This document shows, one piece after another, positions 26,292-34,241 of a stretch of 43,575 bases of DNA. The stretch lies in NCBI GenBank assembly GCA_009691255.1, contig SHUT01000014.1:1-43575 (forward strand). The letters are read 5' to 3'. Numbering within the stretch: the stretch's first letter is position 1; every line of letters begins with the position of its first letter. The DNA is from Ilumatobacteraceae bacterium (GTDB taxonomy: Bacteria; Actinomycetota; Acidimicrobiia; Acidimicrobiales; Ilumatobacteraceae). The position numbers and the translations under genes are program-made. The notes beneath the pieces are model-generated. The model saw nothing but the letters and a program-made list of their open reading frames with translations. It was not told where the DNA came from and did not search any database.

Positions 26292-27740
26292 ATGACGACC
26301 GTTCTTGCTATTGATGCTGGCACCAGCGGAGTACGAACCCGAGCAGTCTTTGCCGATGGTCGTCCATCGATCTCTTCGTACCGTGAGTTCCCGCAATATT
26401 TTCCTCAGCCAGGCTGGGTAGAACACGATGCCCAAGAGATTTGGTCTGCCGTGCTTGACACTTTGCGCGATGTCATCGCTCGCGTCGACGACATCGCCGC
26501 GATCGGAATCACTAATCAGCGCGAAACAATCGTGGCGTGGAACAAATCAACTGGCGTTCCGTATGCCAAGGCCATTGTGTGGCAAGATCGCCGCACAGCA
26601 AATGTATGCGAATCGCTGGCTTCTTCTTTGCCTCTTGTGCGCCAAACCACCGGACTCGTACTTGATCCGTATTTTTCTGGCACCAAAGCAGCATGGTTGC
26701 TTGCGCACGGTGTTCCAGACAACGCAGATCTTGCCATTGGGACTATTGATTCATGGTTGATCTGGAAACTGACTGGTGGTACTTCATTTGTCACTGATAT
26801 GACAAACGCATCGCGAACAATGTTGTTTGATATCAACGCACTGACGTGGAGCGCCCCGATGTGCGATCTCTTGGGCGTACCGATGCGCGCACTTGCACAT
26901 GTTCTGCCGTCGAGCGGACATTTTGGCACTACTTCGATTGATGGTCTGCCGACAGGTCTTGCGATTACCGGAGTCGCTGGCGACCAACAGGCTGCTTTGT
27001 TTGGACAAGCTTGTTTTGATATCGGCATGGCCAAAAATACTTACGGAACTGGCAGTTTTGTTTTATTAAATGTGGGCTCAACATGTCCGCAGCCAACAGA
27101 TGGAATGCTCACCACTGTGGCTTGGGATCTCGGCGATGGTTCGGTCACATACGCACTGGAGGGTTCTATTTTTGTCACAGGTGCAGCTGTGCAATGGTTG
27201 CGTGACGGACTTGGCATCATTGAAACATCCGCCGAGATTGGACCACTTGCTCAATCTGTTTCTGATACCGGAGGCGTCTACGTGGTTCCTGCTTTTACGG
27301 GGCTTGGTAGCCCATGGTGGGATCCTCATGCGCGCGGAACAATAGTCGGAATAACAAGGGGCACGACTCGCGCCCACATCGCGCGTGCAGTTGTTGAGTC
27401 GATGGTGTTTCAAACCCGTGATGCAATTAATGCCATGACAAAGGCATCTGGCGTACCACTTGCCGAACTGCGCGTTGATGGCGGTGCTTGCGTGATGGAT
27501 TTTATGTTGCAACACCAAGCCAACGAACTCTCGGTACCTGTTCTGCGCCCCGTTGATTCTGAGTCCACTGCACTCGGTGCCGCCTTCTTGGCTGGACTTG
27601 CCGTTGGTGTCTGGCCCTCGCTAGATGTCATCAGACAGACATGGAAACTTGATAAACGATTCGAACCCCAACCCGAGTCTGGCAACTACGCGCAATGGAC
27701 ACGCGCCGTACAACGTTCACTGGGTTGGAGCACGACCTAA
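26292..27740 (+). CDS. glpK: Glycerol kinase
   Basis: FGGY kinase that phosphorylates glycerol to sn-glycerol 3-phosphate. The N-terminal ATPase block is AIDAGTSGVRTRAVF. By comparison with E. coli GlpK the glycerol-contacting residues are present: R77-E78 in NQRET, W97 in IVWQDRR, Y127 in LDPYFSGTK, D231 in AGDQQAALFGQ and F256 in TYGTGSF. The C-terminal nucleotide-binding block has RVDGGACVMDFMLQHQA. Length (482) is slightly short for GlpK. The stop is immediately adjacent, with no spacer, to the stop of the convergent ROK gene. The matching dehydrogenase glpD lies 9 kb away at 36656. Confidence 0.94.
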   Translation: MTTVLAIDAGTSGVRTRAVFADGRPSISSYREFPQYFPQPGWVEHDAQEIWSAVLDTLRDVIARVDDIAAIGITNQRETIVAWNKSTGVPYAKAIVWQDRRTANVCESLASSLPLVRQTTGLVLDPYFSGTKAAWLLAHGVPDNADLAIGTIDSWLIWKLTGGTSFVTDMTNASRTMLFDINALTWSAPMCDLLGVPMRALAHVLPSSGHFGTTSIDGLPTGLAITGVAGDQQAALFGQACFDIGMAKNTYGTGSFVLLNVGSTCPQPTDGMLTTVAWDLGDGSVTYALEGSIFVTGAAVQWLRDGLGIIETSAEIGPLAQSVSDTGGVYVVPAFTGLGSPWWDPHARGTIVGITRGTTRAHIARAVVESMVFQTRDAINAMTKASGVPLAELRVDGGACVMDFMLQHQANELSVPVLRPVDSESTALGAAFLAGLAVGVWPSLDVIRQTWKLDKRFEPQPESGNYAQWTRAVQRSLGWSTT

Positions 27741-28601
27741 CTACATCGATGCTCCCAAGAGTGCCGCACCAATAGCACCTGCTCGTTCTCCCAACTGTGC
27801 GCTTTCAAGTCGCGGATGGGTGCGGCTCTGCGCTGAATAAAGCAATCTGCCGAACCACTTTTGTACTACAGGCATAAACACTGCAGATGATTCGATGACC
27901 CCACCGCCAATCACAATCACTTCAGGGTCGATGATGTTGGCCAGGTTTGCAAGACCTATGGCGACCCATTTAGAAAAAACATCCACGACCTCGATCATTT
28001 TTGCATCACCATCGGCGGCACGTTGTGCCACTATCTCACCTGCGACTCCCCCTGCAAAGTTTCCAAGTGCCCATCCCGAGGCGTAGCGCTCCCAACAACC
28101 CCGAAGACCGCACACGCACTCAAGACCATCAACTTGCACCACCATGTGTCCAATTTCACCGGCGTATCCATGAGCTCCGCGTTGCAAGCATCCGCCCGCC
28201 ACAAAACCAGCTCCTATGCCGGTTCCGAGTCCTACAAATGCAGCGTCGGTGGCTCCACGTGCAGCACCAAATTTCCATTCCGCATACGTCGCTGACGTTG
28301 CATCGTTTTCGACATGAACTTTTTGTCCACATCTTTTCTCTAACTCTGTTGCAACTGGCAGTTCTACGACATTTTTTAGATTTGGTGCCGCCTGCATGAC
28401 TCCCCCCGGAGTGATTAGACCTGGAAGTCCGATTCCGATTGTTGGCGCAGCACCAAGTTCTTGAACAATTTCCTGCAGCGTGTCGATTAGACCCTCTGTT
28501 GACGGAGTCGGCTTACGTACCCAAGCGAGAATGTTTGCGTCGCTGTCAACAAGAACACCAAGACACTTCGTGCCACCGACATCAATGCCAATGGCGTTCA
28601 C
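27741..28601 (-). CDS. ROK family glucokinase
   Basis: Second ROK kinase in the window, 286 residues. It starts NAIGIDVGGTKCLGVLVD, with the catalytic block HVENDATSATYAEW and the zinc motif CVCGLRGCWERYASG. Actinobacterial glucokinases of this type (for example GlkA of Streptomyces) occur next to an SRPBCC protein and a PimB-type glycosyltransferase, as here, so glucose is the probable substrate. The GTG start forms a GTGA overlap with the upstream SRPBCC gene. The stop codon directly abuts the stop of glpK on the other strand. Confidence 0.9.
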   Translation of the reverse strand: MNAIGIDVGGTKCLGVLVDSDANILAWVRKPTPSTEGLIDTLQEIVQELGAAPTIGIGLPGLITPGGVMQAAPNLKNVVELPVATELEKRCGQKVHVENDATSATYAEWKFGAARGATDAAFVGLGTGIGAGFVAGGCLQRGAHGYAGEIGHMVVQVDGLECVCGLRGCWERYASGWALGNFAGGVAGEIVAQRAADGDAKMIEVVDVFSKWVAIGLANLANIIDPEVIVIGGGVIESSAVFMPVVQKWFGRLLYSAQSRTHPRLESAQLGERAGAIGAALLGASM

Positions 28602-29029
28602 GACTCAGCGCGGGCTTTGAGTTCTTTCACAGTATCGAGAATGCGGGCTTCGGCACGCCGTTTCACAAAACCTGGCAGCGGGATAACAAGTTCGATTGCA
28701 ACTTCATAAAAAACTTGCGTGCCATCTTCGACTGCAACAAACGAATACGCGCCATCAATCGCGCGCATGATGTCGCCATCTACAAGACTCCAAGACAAAC
28801 GGGCGGGCGCATCGCTGTAGTCATAACGCAATGTGTAGTGCGTACTGCGACCAAGTGCTGACGCCCGAAACTCAACCTGGGACGCACGACCCTGATCGTC
28901 GCGCGCAATAATATTTGCCTCTTTTACATCGGTGGCCCATTCTGGGTATGACTCGAAGTCGAGTGCAACGGCATAGCAACGCGCGAGTGACGCGTTTATC
29001 AAAGAGGTCTGGGCAGCGCGATCAGTCAT
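28598..29029 (-). CDS. SRPBCC (polyketide cyclase/START-like) family protein
   Basis: Single-domain protein of 143 residues with a helix-grip fold that encloses a hydrophobic ligand cavity. Family marks are the N-terminal INASLARCYAVALDFESYPEWATDVKEANI and the final amphipathic helix (RRAEARILDTVKELKARAES). Mycobacterial Rv2185c and relatives beside PimB belong to the same group; their ligand is unknown. I chose the ATG at 29029, which overlaps the stop of the upstream gene in ATGACTGA. The frame is open further, to 29110, but the extra residues do not fit the family. Confidence 0.83.
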   Translation of the reverse strand: MTDRAAQTSLINASLARCYAVALDFESYPEWATDVKEANIIARDDQGRASQVEFRASALGRSTHYTLRYDYSDAPARLSWSLVDGDIMRAIDGAYSFVAVEDGTQVFYEVAIELVIPLPGFVKRRAEARILDTVKELKARAES

Positions 29030-29573
29030 GGTCTTTATCATGCCCTGTCCGAGACCCCTCTGCTGATGACCCTTGTTCTTTTGGGGCCAAAATTGCATCA
29101 CCCTGAGCATCTATTCTTGGTCCAAAAGTGCCATGAAACGCCGCCCACAGACCGTTGAGCCCGAGCCCGAGCATCGGCGCCAAGATGCCAAAGGCCAAAG
29201 TGCTACCGGCTCGTCCATTTGTTGAGCCTCGCGCCAGTGCGGCGGACAGTGCAACGACGGATTGCGCCGCCAGACATCCGTTCATGATTTGACCTACTGC
29301 GCGGGGTGCCACGCCATCAAGTAAAAAATACATTGCCCCCACCCCAATGTTGTCGGCGCGACTGCGCTGTACTGCGTTCCAGTATCCCCACAAAAACACC
29401 ACGACTCCAACCGAGAAACAGGCCAACGACACGACGACGGCAATGCCTTTCCATGGTTGTCTAAATAACGTGGCAGACAGAATCGAAGCCAGTATAAAAA
29501 CTGTCGTCATAAATATATTTATCCGCAGAATCAGGGCACCAGAATTTTGTGCATCGCTAGACATCTTTAACAT
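29022..29573 (-). CDS. Multi-pass membrane protein of unknown function
   Basis: I do not recognise a characterised family. The 183-residue product has four hydrophobic segments at about residues 17-37, 42-64, 93-112 and 122-145, a charged loop (WNAVQRSRADNIG) after the second, and a polar C-terminal tail. The start ATG overlaps the stop of the glycosyltransferase by one base (TAATG), and its own stop overlaps the SRPBCC start, so it is firmly embedded in this operon. A second ATG three codons in is possible. The context suggests a role in envelope lipid or glycan metabolism, which is inference only. Confidence 0.8.
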   Translation of the reverse strand: MLKMSSDAQNSGALILRINIFMTTVFILASILSATLFRQPWKGIAVVVSLACFSVGVVVFLWGYWNAVQRSRADNIGVGAMYFLLDGVAPRAVGQIMNGCLAAQSVVALSAALARGSTNGRAGSTLAFGILAPMLGLGLNGLWAAFHGTFGPRIDAQGDAILAPKEQGSSAEGSRTGHDKDHD

Positions 29574-30694
29574 TATGACATCGCGTGCAGGGCAACTGCT
29601 AGTTGTTGCGATAAGACGTCATAGCTAAATGTCTCTACTGCTCTACGACGCGACGCGATGGCCATCTGTGCGCGCAACGATTCATCTGTTAGCAGCTCCA
29701 CTAGAGATTCGACCAGTGCATCTACATTTTGTGGATCATTAATTACGTATCCGGTTACCCCATGCTCGACTGCTTCGGCGGCACCACCGCTCTTTCCGGC
29801 AATCTGAACAACTCCGCACGCCGCTGCTTCAAGGAAGACAATGCCAAACCCCTCTTGTTCTAACCCTGCCCAGCGGTTGCGACACATCATCGTAAACACA
29901 TCAGCACATCCAAACAGTCTTGGTAAGTCTGCGTCGCTCACGCGTCCCAAAAACTCCACCGGCGCTTGCAGCTCATGTGCCAAGTTCTTGAGTCTCTTGA
30001 GGTCGCGCCCTGTGCTGCCGATAACTGCCACCAAATTTGGCCTCTCGCGCGCCAGCATGGCAGCTGCGCGGATCAACACATCAAAGCCCTTGCGTGGAAC
30101 TATTCTGCTCACCCCCAACACGACTTCGGCATTGTCGTCAAAACCAAAATGGGCGCGAGCAGAAGTTCGTTCTTGTGTTGTTAGTGGAACAAAACGATTG
30201 GCGTCAACACCTGGGGGAATAATTGTGATCGGCAATTTTTTTCCGGCAGCGTGCTCACCTTCGGTTGCCGGGTATCCGCCAGCAGCAATAATGTGTGTTG
30301 CGCCACGCAATACTCGACCTAGAACTTGTTTTGAGCCGGGCAGTCGGCCTGGCACAGTTATTTCTGCACCATGCAAGACAACCCAATACGGCAGTTCAAG
30401 AGCAGGACCGACTAATCCAAGTGGCAACGCCGGATCAAGAACAACAAAATCTGCACCACACTCTCGTGCATACGCATTAATTTGACGCACCATCCACGGA
30501 TGCGGCAACAACACGGGTTCGCGGGTTCGACGAATCTCAAAAGGTTGCGCCACATCAAATTCGGCGGCCCCATCATGGGGACTCGTCAGTACGGCGAAAG
30601 AATCAGGCGGAAGTCGACGCCACCATTCCCACAACAAGGATTGAATGCCACCTATCTTGGGCGGAAAATCATTCGTTACCAATAAATGCTTCAT
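29573..30694 (-). CDS. GT4 glycosyltransferase, PimB-like mannosyltransferase
   Basis: GT-B fold glycosyltransferase of 373 residues. The N-terminal VTNDFPPKIGGIQSLLWEWW matches the glycine-rich acceptor loop of the mycobacterial PimB' group (GDP-mannose-dependent alpha-1,6 phosphatidylinositol monomannoside mannosyltransferase). The donor site has SRIVPRKGFDVLIRA (residues 196-210) with R201 and K202, and the EX7E motif is E281-E289 in EGFGIVFLE. The neighbourhood (SRPBCC protein, ROK glucokinase) also matches the mycobacterial and streptomycete PimB region. Precise acceptor specificity cannot be read from sequence. Its ATG overlaps the queG stop (ATGA). Confidence 0.85.
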   Translation of the reverse strand: MKHLLVTNDFPPKIGGIQSLLWEWWRRLPPDSFAVLTSPHDGAAEFDVAQPFEIRRTREPVLLPHPWMVRQINAYARECGADFVVLDPALPLGLVGPALELPYWVVLHGAEITVPGRLPGSKQVLGRVLRGATHIIAAGGYPATEGEHAAGKKLPITIIPPGVDANRFVPLTTQERTSARAHFGFDDNAEVVLGVSRIVPRKGFDVLIRAAAMLARERPNLVAVIGSTGRDLKRLKNLAHELQAPVEFLGRVSDADLPRLFGCADVFTMMCRNRWAGLEQEGFGIVFLEAAACGVVQIAGKSGGAAEAVEHGVTGYVINDPQNVDALVESLVELLTDESLRAQMAIASRRRAVETFSYDVLSQQLAVALHAMS

Positions 30695-31887
30695 AGGTCG
30701 CCCCGTAAGGTTGGCAGATTTTCAAGTTCATCGCGCACCATCGCATCTTGCTTGGCGTTATCGAGATGAGAAAAGAGGCTCACAAGACCAAGCCTGGCTG
30801 CGGCCCACACAGCATGTGCCCGCAACACTGGTTCTTGGGTGGCAATATTTGCCCGCAATGTCTCCACTACGCGTTCGTCTTTGGGGTGACCGATGTTTGC
30901 AAGAATCACGAGTGCATTACGCCTCAACCACAACGGGTTGCGTTGATGCACATACCACGGGTCGCAACGTTTCATGAGTTCTTCGTCACTCGCGTCAAGT
31001 ATCCAGAGTGCATCTATATAACGCAGTGCGGTACCAGTGATTTTAACGGGAACTGATTTTCGCTGAGTGGGCGGACACGCGGTCTGACAATCATCGCATC
31101 CGTAAATACGATCGTTTAGGGCAACGCGGTATTGGCGGTCAAAGACGCCAGGCTTTTGCAACAGCCACGATAAACATTTATTGGCGTCGATGACTCCGGC
31201 TTTGCCAATGGCACCTGTGGGACAAGCAGGAAGACAGCGGGTACAAGTTCCGCAAGTAGCGGTGGACTCTGCTGAAAATGGCAAATCTGCCGTGGTGACA
31301 ACGCTTCCCAGCACAAAAAAACTTCCAGAGCCTTCAATTAAAATATTGGCGTTCTTGCCATACCACCCAAGTCCAGCGCGCTTAGCCGCTTCTCGATCAA
31401 CAAGCGCGTTGTCGTCGGCAAACACAACTGCCGCATGACCATCGTGTCGCAACTGATTACTTACAACTGTCAGTTTGTCTTTTAGGACCTGTTGGTAATC
31501 GGCCCAGGCGTATCGCGCTACGCGAGCCCGATATTCAACAGCATCTGTCATGTCATCTGCATCATCAACGGCGGCATACGACAAGGCAGCAACAATCATC
31601 GACTGAGCACCCGCAACAATCTTTTCTGGTGTCGTACTGCGATGCGGATCACGAAACGTGAACTGCATTCCATTGACAAGTTTTTGGTCTATTCGATGAT
31701 GCAACTGCTCTCGGGTATGCAGCATCTCATTTACTGGTGCTACTCCTACAGCATGCAGGCCCGTTGAGAGCGCAAGATGTTGTAACTCATGCCAGTAGTC
31801 AGCGCCTCCGCGCAGCGGGCCGTTAAGCCGACGTCGCCTCACCCTGGGTGGCGAGGAAGACTGTGTCGTGATCGTGACCATTGGCAT
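30691..31887 (-). CDS. queG: Epoxyqueuosine reductase QueG
   Basis: Cobalamin- and Fe-S-dependent enzyme performing the last step of queuosine synthesis on tRNA. The N-terminal DUF1730 region includes VGVAPVNEML and IVAALSYA, then AKRAGLGWYGKNANILI and SVVTTADLPF. Two 4Fe-4S clusters are bound by CGTCTRCLPACPTGAI and GCDDCQTACP. The C-terminus holds HEAT-like repeats (RVVETLRANIATQEPVLRAHAVWAAARLG). The ATG at 31887 makes a 65-base overlap with the Cys-rich gene upstream. A later start (GTG at 31842) still overlaps it, and no convincing start follows the neighbour's stop. No other queuosine genes are in the window. Confidence 0.92.
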   Translation of the reverse strand: MPMVTITTQSSSPPRVRRRRLNGPLRGGADYWHELQHLALSTGLHAVGVAPVNEMLHTREQLHHRIDQKLVNGMQFTFRDPHRSTTPEKIVAGAQSMIVAALSYAAVDDADDMTDAVEYRARVARYAWADYQQVLKDKLTVVSNQLRHDGHAAVVFADDNALVDREAAKRAGLGWYGKNANILIEGSGSFFVLGSVVTTADLPFSAESTATCGTCTRCLPACPTGAIGKAGVIDANKCLSWLLQKPGVFDRQYRVALNDRIYGCDDCQTACPPTQRKSVPVKITGTALRYIDALWILDASDEELMKRCDPWYVHQRNPLWLRRNALVILANIGHPKDERVVETLRANIATQEPVLRAHAVWAAARLGLVSLFSHLDNAKQDAMVRDELENLPTLRGDL

Positions 31888-32137
31888 GATGACGAAGCGT
31901 AGGCACTAAACCAGCTTTTGCCAGCAAGCGCACAGCACGAAATTCTGCAATATCAAGAACTACTGCTCCGTGATGCTCTGTATCGCACAGGACGTTCATC
32001 ATGCAGTCCGAACATGCCTCTGTGGCAGCCATCACGCAAGTATCACAACTAATGACAAGAACCCCAGGGTCATGGACTTTTGTGGAGCCAGAGATGCTGA
32101 CTGGGGTCTGATGGGGCATGGGGGAAGCGTTGCTCAT
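31823..32137 (-). CDS. Small Cys-rich protein, probable metal or Fe-S binder
   Basis: I do not recognise a named family. The 104-residue product has five closely spaced cysteines: C31 and C34 (CDTC), C42 and C45 (CSDC) and C51 (VLC). The pattern suggests a zinc knuckle or a small Fe-S site. A predicted alpha/beta stretch follows (AVVLDIAEFRAVRLLAKAGLVPTL), then a His-rich segment (LRHHANGHDHD). Its end overlaps queG by 65 bases in another frame, which implies coupled translation. Similar genes are common in Actinobacteria, by recollection only. An internal ATG at codon 7 is an alternative start. Confidence 0.75.
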   Translation of the reverse strand: MSNASPMPHQTPVSISGSTKVHDPGVLVISCDTCVMAATEACSDCMMNVLCDTEHHGAVVLDIAEFRAVRLLAKAGLVPTLRHHANGHDHDTVFLATQGEATSA

Positions 32138-32195
32138 AGAGCCACAGTGACAAAGGGGTGTTACAGGTTTAGTGAAACCAAAGATTTAGCAAGTC

Positions 32196-33260
32196 TTAAG
32201 AAGCGGCTCGAGCTGCCAACTCTTGACTGTGTTGAATTAGAGACCCAAGGACGCGTGCTGCTGCGCCACTATCAATTGATTCTTGGGCCATGGACTTTGC
32301 ACCTGATAGATCTGCGGCGGCACCCGCAACGACAAGTGCGGCGGCAGAGTTGAGCACCACGATGTCGCGCACTGGTCCCTCTTGAGAACTCAGCACTGCG
32401 TGCACCGCGCGTCCGTTTGTATTTGCATCGCCACCTTCGATGTCTGCTTGATTTGACCGTGATATGCCTAGGTCAACGGCGTCGACTACTAACTCAGTAA
32501 CAACTCCATCGCACAATTGAACCACTGTGTTGGCGCCGCTCAAGGCCAGTTCATCGAGTCCACCGTGTCCGTGCACGACCCAAGCGCTAGTTACGTCACG
32601 AGATGCAAGCACCTGGGCCATCTTGTGCATCATTGAAGATTGGGCAACACCGACCAACATATTGGCGATCGGCGCAGGGTTGGCCATTGGTCCCAATAAA
32701 TTAAACGCAGTGGGAACTCCGATTTCTCGGCGGGACGGACCTGCGTGACGAAAAGATGGATGAAAACGAGTCGCTAAACAAAATCCCATACCTGTAGTTG
32801 TGATGCACGATTCAACATCGTCTGCGCCAAGGTCAATTGCAACGCCAAGTGCTTCAAGTACATCAGCTGATCCGCACTTCGAACTAGATGCGCGATTTCC
32901 GTGCTTACACACCGGCACGCCAGCACCAGCAACAACAAAAGCAGTCATCGTTGACACATTTACTGAATTGCTTTTATCGCCACCAGTTCCGACGATGTCA
33001 ATTGCTCGCTTGGCAATGTTGTCAGGCAAGGCCATGGCCACACCAGCTGATCGCACTGCGCGCAACATGCCTTCAAGTTCTGTAACTGTTTCGCCCTTGG
33101 CTTTCAACGCAATTATGAAGGCCGTAATCTGTGATGGTGTCGCGTCGCCGCGTAAGATTTCAGATACTGCCAAAGCCGCCATGTTGGACGATAAATCTTG
33201 TCCATCTAGAAGTACGGAAATCAGCGCGGGCCATCCGAGGAACTCGGAGTCAGATGTCAT
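32196..33260 (-). CDS. trpD: Anthranilate phosphoribosyltransferase
   Basis: Second step of tryptophan synthesis: joins anthranilate and PRPP to give phosphoribosyl-anthranilate. The PRPP-binding signature DIVGTGGDKSNSVNVST is at residues 88-104, with VCKHGNRASSSKCGSADVLEALG following. FNLLGPMANPAP forms part of the anthranilate tunnel, and VVHGHGGLDEL is near 225. Length 354 is typical. The ATG is 11 bases after the whiB stop. No other trp gene is nearby, so it stands alone, as is common in Actinobacteria. Confidence 0.96.
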   Translation of the reverse strand: MTSDSEFLGWPALISVLLDGQDLSSNMAALAVSEILRGDATPSQITAFIIALKAKGETVTELEGMLRAVRSAGVAMALPDNIAKRAIDIVGTGGDKSNSVNVSTMTAFVVAGAGVPVCKHGNRASSSKCGSADVLEALGVAIDLGADDVESCITTTGMGFCLATRFHPSFRHAGPSRREIGVPTAFNLLGPMANPAPIANMLVGVAQSSMMHKMAQVLASRDVTSAWVVHGHGGLDELALSGANTVVQLCDGVVTELVVDAVDLGISRSNQADIEGGDANTNGRAVHAVLSSQEGPVRDIVVLNSAAALVVAGAAADLSGAKSMAQESIDSGAAARVLGSLIQHSQELAARAAS

Positions 33261-33271
33261 GCATTAAGTAT

Positions 33272-33526
33272 CTACGCCGAGCGTCGTCTTTGACGAATGA
33301 TTCTACGACGCTCGCGCTCCGTGGCCCCACCCCAGACTCCGTCGCGCTCATGGCTTGCCAAAGCATGCTCTAGGCAGGCCACTCTCACATGGCAACCAGC
33401 ACACACGGCTTTGGCTTCATTGGCATTGAGTTCAAGTGGATCATCTTCATCGTTGGGGAAAAAAATCCTTGCATCTAAACCGCTACATGCTCCCCGTATT
33501 CTCCATGACGCTTCAGATAATGACAT
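33272..33526 (-). CDS. WhiB family iron-sulfur transcriptional regulator
   Basis: Small Actinobacteria-specific regulator holding a 4Fe-4S cluster sensitive to oxygen and nitric oxide; it acts by contacting the housekeeping sigma factor. The four cluster cysteines are C14, C42, C45 and C51, with the pattern C-x2-C-x5-C for the last three. The turn motif GVWGG is at residues 63-67, followed by an RERRRIIRQRRR basic DNA-binding tail. At 84 residues it resembles WhiB1-type proteins more than the longer WhiB classes. GGGGGAACG precedes the ATG. trpD follows after 11 bases, so the two are likely cotranscribed. Confidence 0.95.
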   Translation of the reverse strand: MSLSEASWRIRGACSGLDARIFFPNDEDDPLELNANEAKAVCAGCHVRVACLEHALASHERDGVWGGATERERRRIIRQRRRSA

Positions 33527-33615
33527 CGTTCCCCCGATCGATGTTCGGGCACTTCAAACCCGCTAAGGCGACTCTAGGTGGCACTTGTCACACTTAGCAA
33601 GTCCAAATTTAAAGT

Positions 33616-33646
33616 CCCCAAGAGTCCCGATCTGGCTGATTTGGGG
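33616..33646 (-). terminator. Possible weak terminator after the DUF3501 gene
   Basis: A CCCCAA/TTGGGG stem of 6 bp with a 19-base internal segment lies 5-36 bases downstream of the DUF3501 stop on the minus strand. It is followed by ACTTTAAATTT rather than a clean T-run. It could end the fur operon before whiB, but the signal is weak. Confidence 0.35.
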
Positions 33647-33651
33647 CTCTG

Positions 33652-34241
33652 TTAGCGCAGATCTAGCAGTAGTTCTGCCACCACATCAGGGGATAAGTGA
33701 GTTGCTTCTAAATACTTGCTCAAGGCAATCTCAATTGCCACGTCACCCCGAGCAAAAACGCCGACCTGGACAGGGTCAAGGTCAAAAGTTAAATAGTGCA
33801 CGGCGGCAGTGATGTCTGGTCTCGTCAAACCGGCTTCGTGCTGGGCATCGAGTTTGCCCCTAATGATCGTGCCATCGCACAGGCGAATCTGCACACTCTT
33901 TTCAATGCCTGCGAACTTGGGCAACCACTCGCGAACCGCTTCGTCAGACGTCAGTTCTATAAATAGCGTGAGGCACAACGGACAACTTCTGGAATCATCG
34001 GGTTATACGCGTCGAGTTCTTCGAGCACGCCTTCATCGCTCATTACTTTTTCGGCCCGCAACATTTCTTGAATCTGTAGCCGCATCGTGTCACGATTCTC
34101 AAACATCACAGTCACCAATGTGCCGATTGCAACTCGCCGCCGCTCTTTGACAGCAATCATGTGGGCACGAAATGCATCTCTTTCTCCTTCGTATGCGCGC
34201 AGGTCTTGAATGTCTTTTAATAACAATTTACGACTCATCAT
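33652..34241 (-). pseudogene. DUF3501 family protein, split by a one-base frameshift
   Basis: Two overlapping minus-strand frames together give one DUF3501 protein of about 190 residues. The first (33957-34241) carries MIAVKERRRVAIGTLVTVMFENRDTM in pieces, plus LQIQEMLRAEK and LDAYNPMIPEV, then drifts into an out-of-family end. The second (33652-33978) resumes with LTLFIELTSDEAVREWLPKF and AAVHYLTFDLDPVQV. Restoring a single base in the GTCCGTTGTGC stretch near 33978 would join them. No slippery heptamer is seen, so programmed frameshifting is unlikely; a real mutation or a sequencing error is more plausible. DUF3501 genes usually accompany a rubrerythrin and a CCG-type Fe-S protein, as here. 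Function unknown. Confidence 0.75.

Noticed and set aside
32166-32179. GGTTT-AGTG-AAACC hairpin downstream of trpD
   Set aside because: The stem is 5 bp without a following T-run on the minus strand, too weak to call a terminator.
33957-33978. Programmed -1 frameshift in DUF3501
   Set aside because: There is no X-XXY-YYZ slippery heptamer or clear downstream structure.
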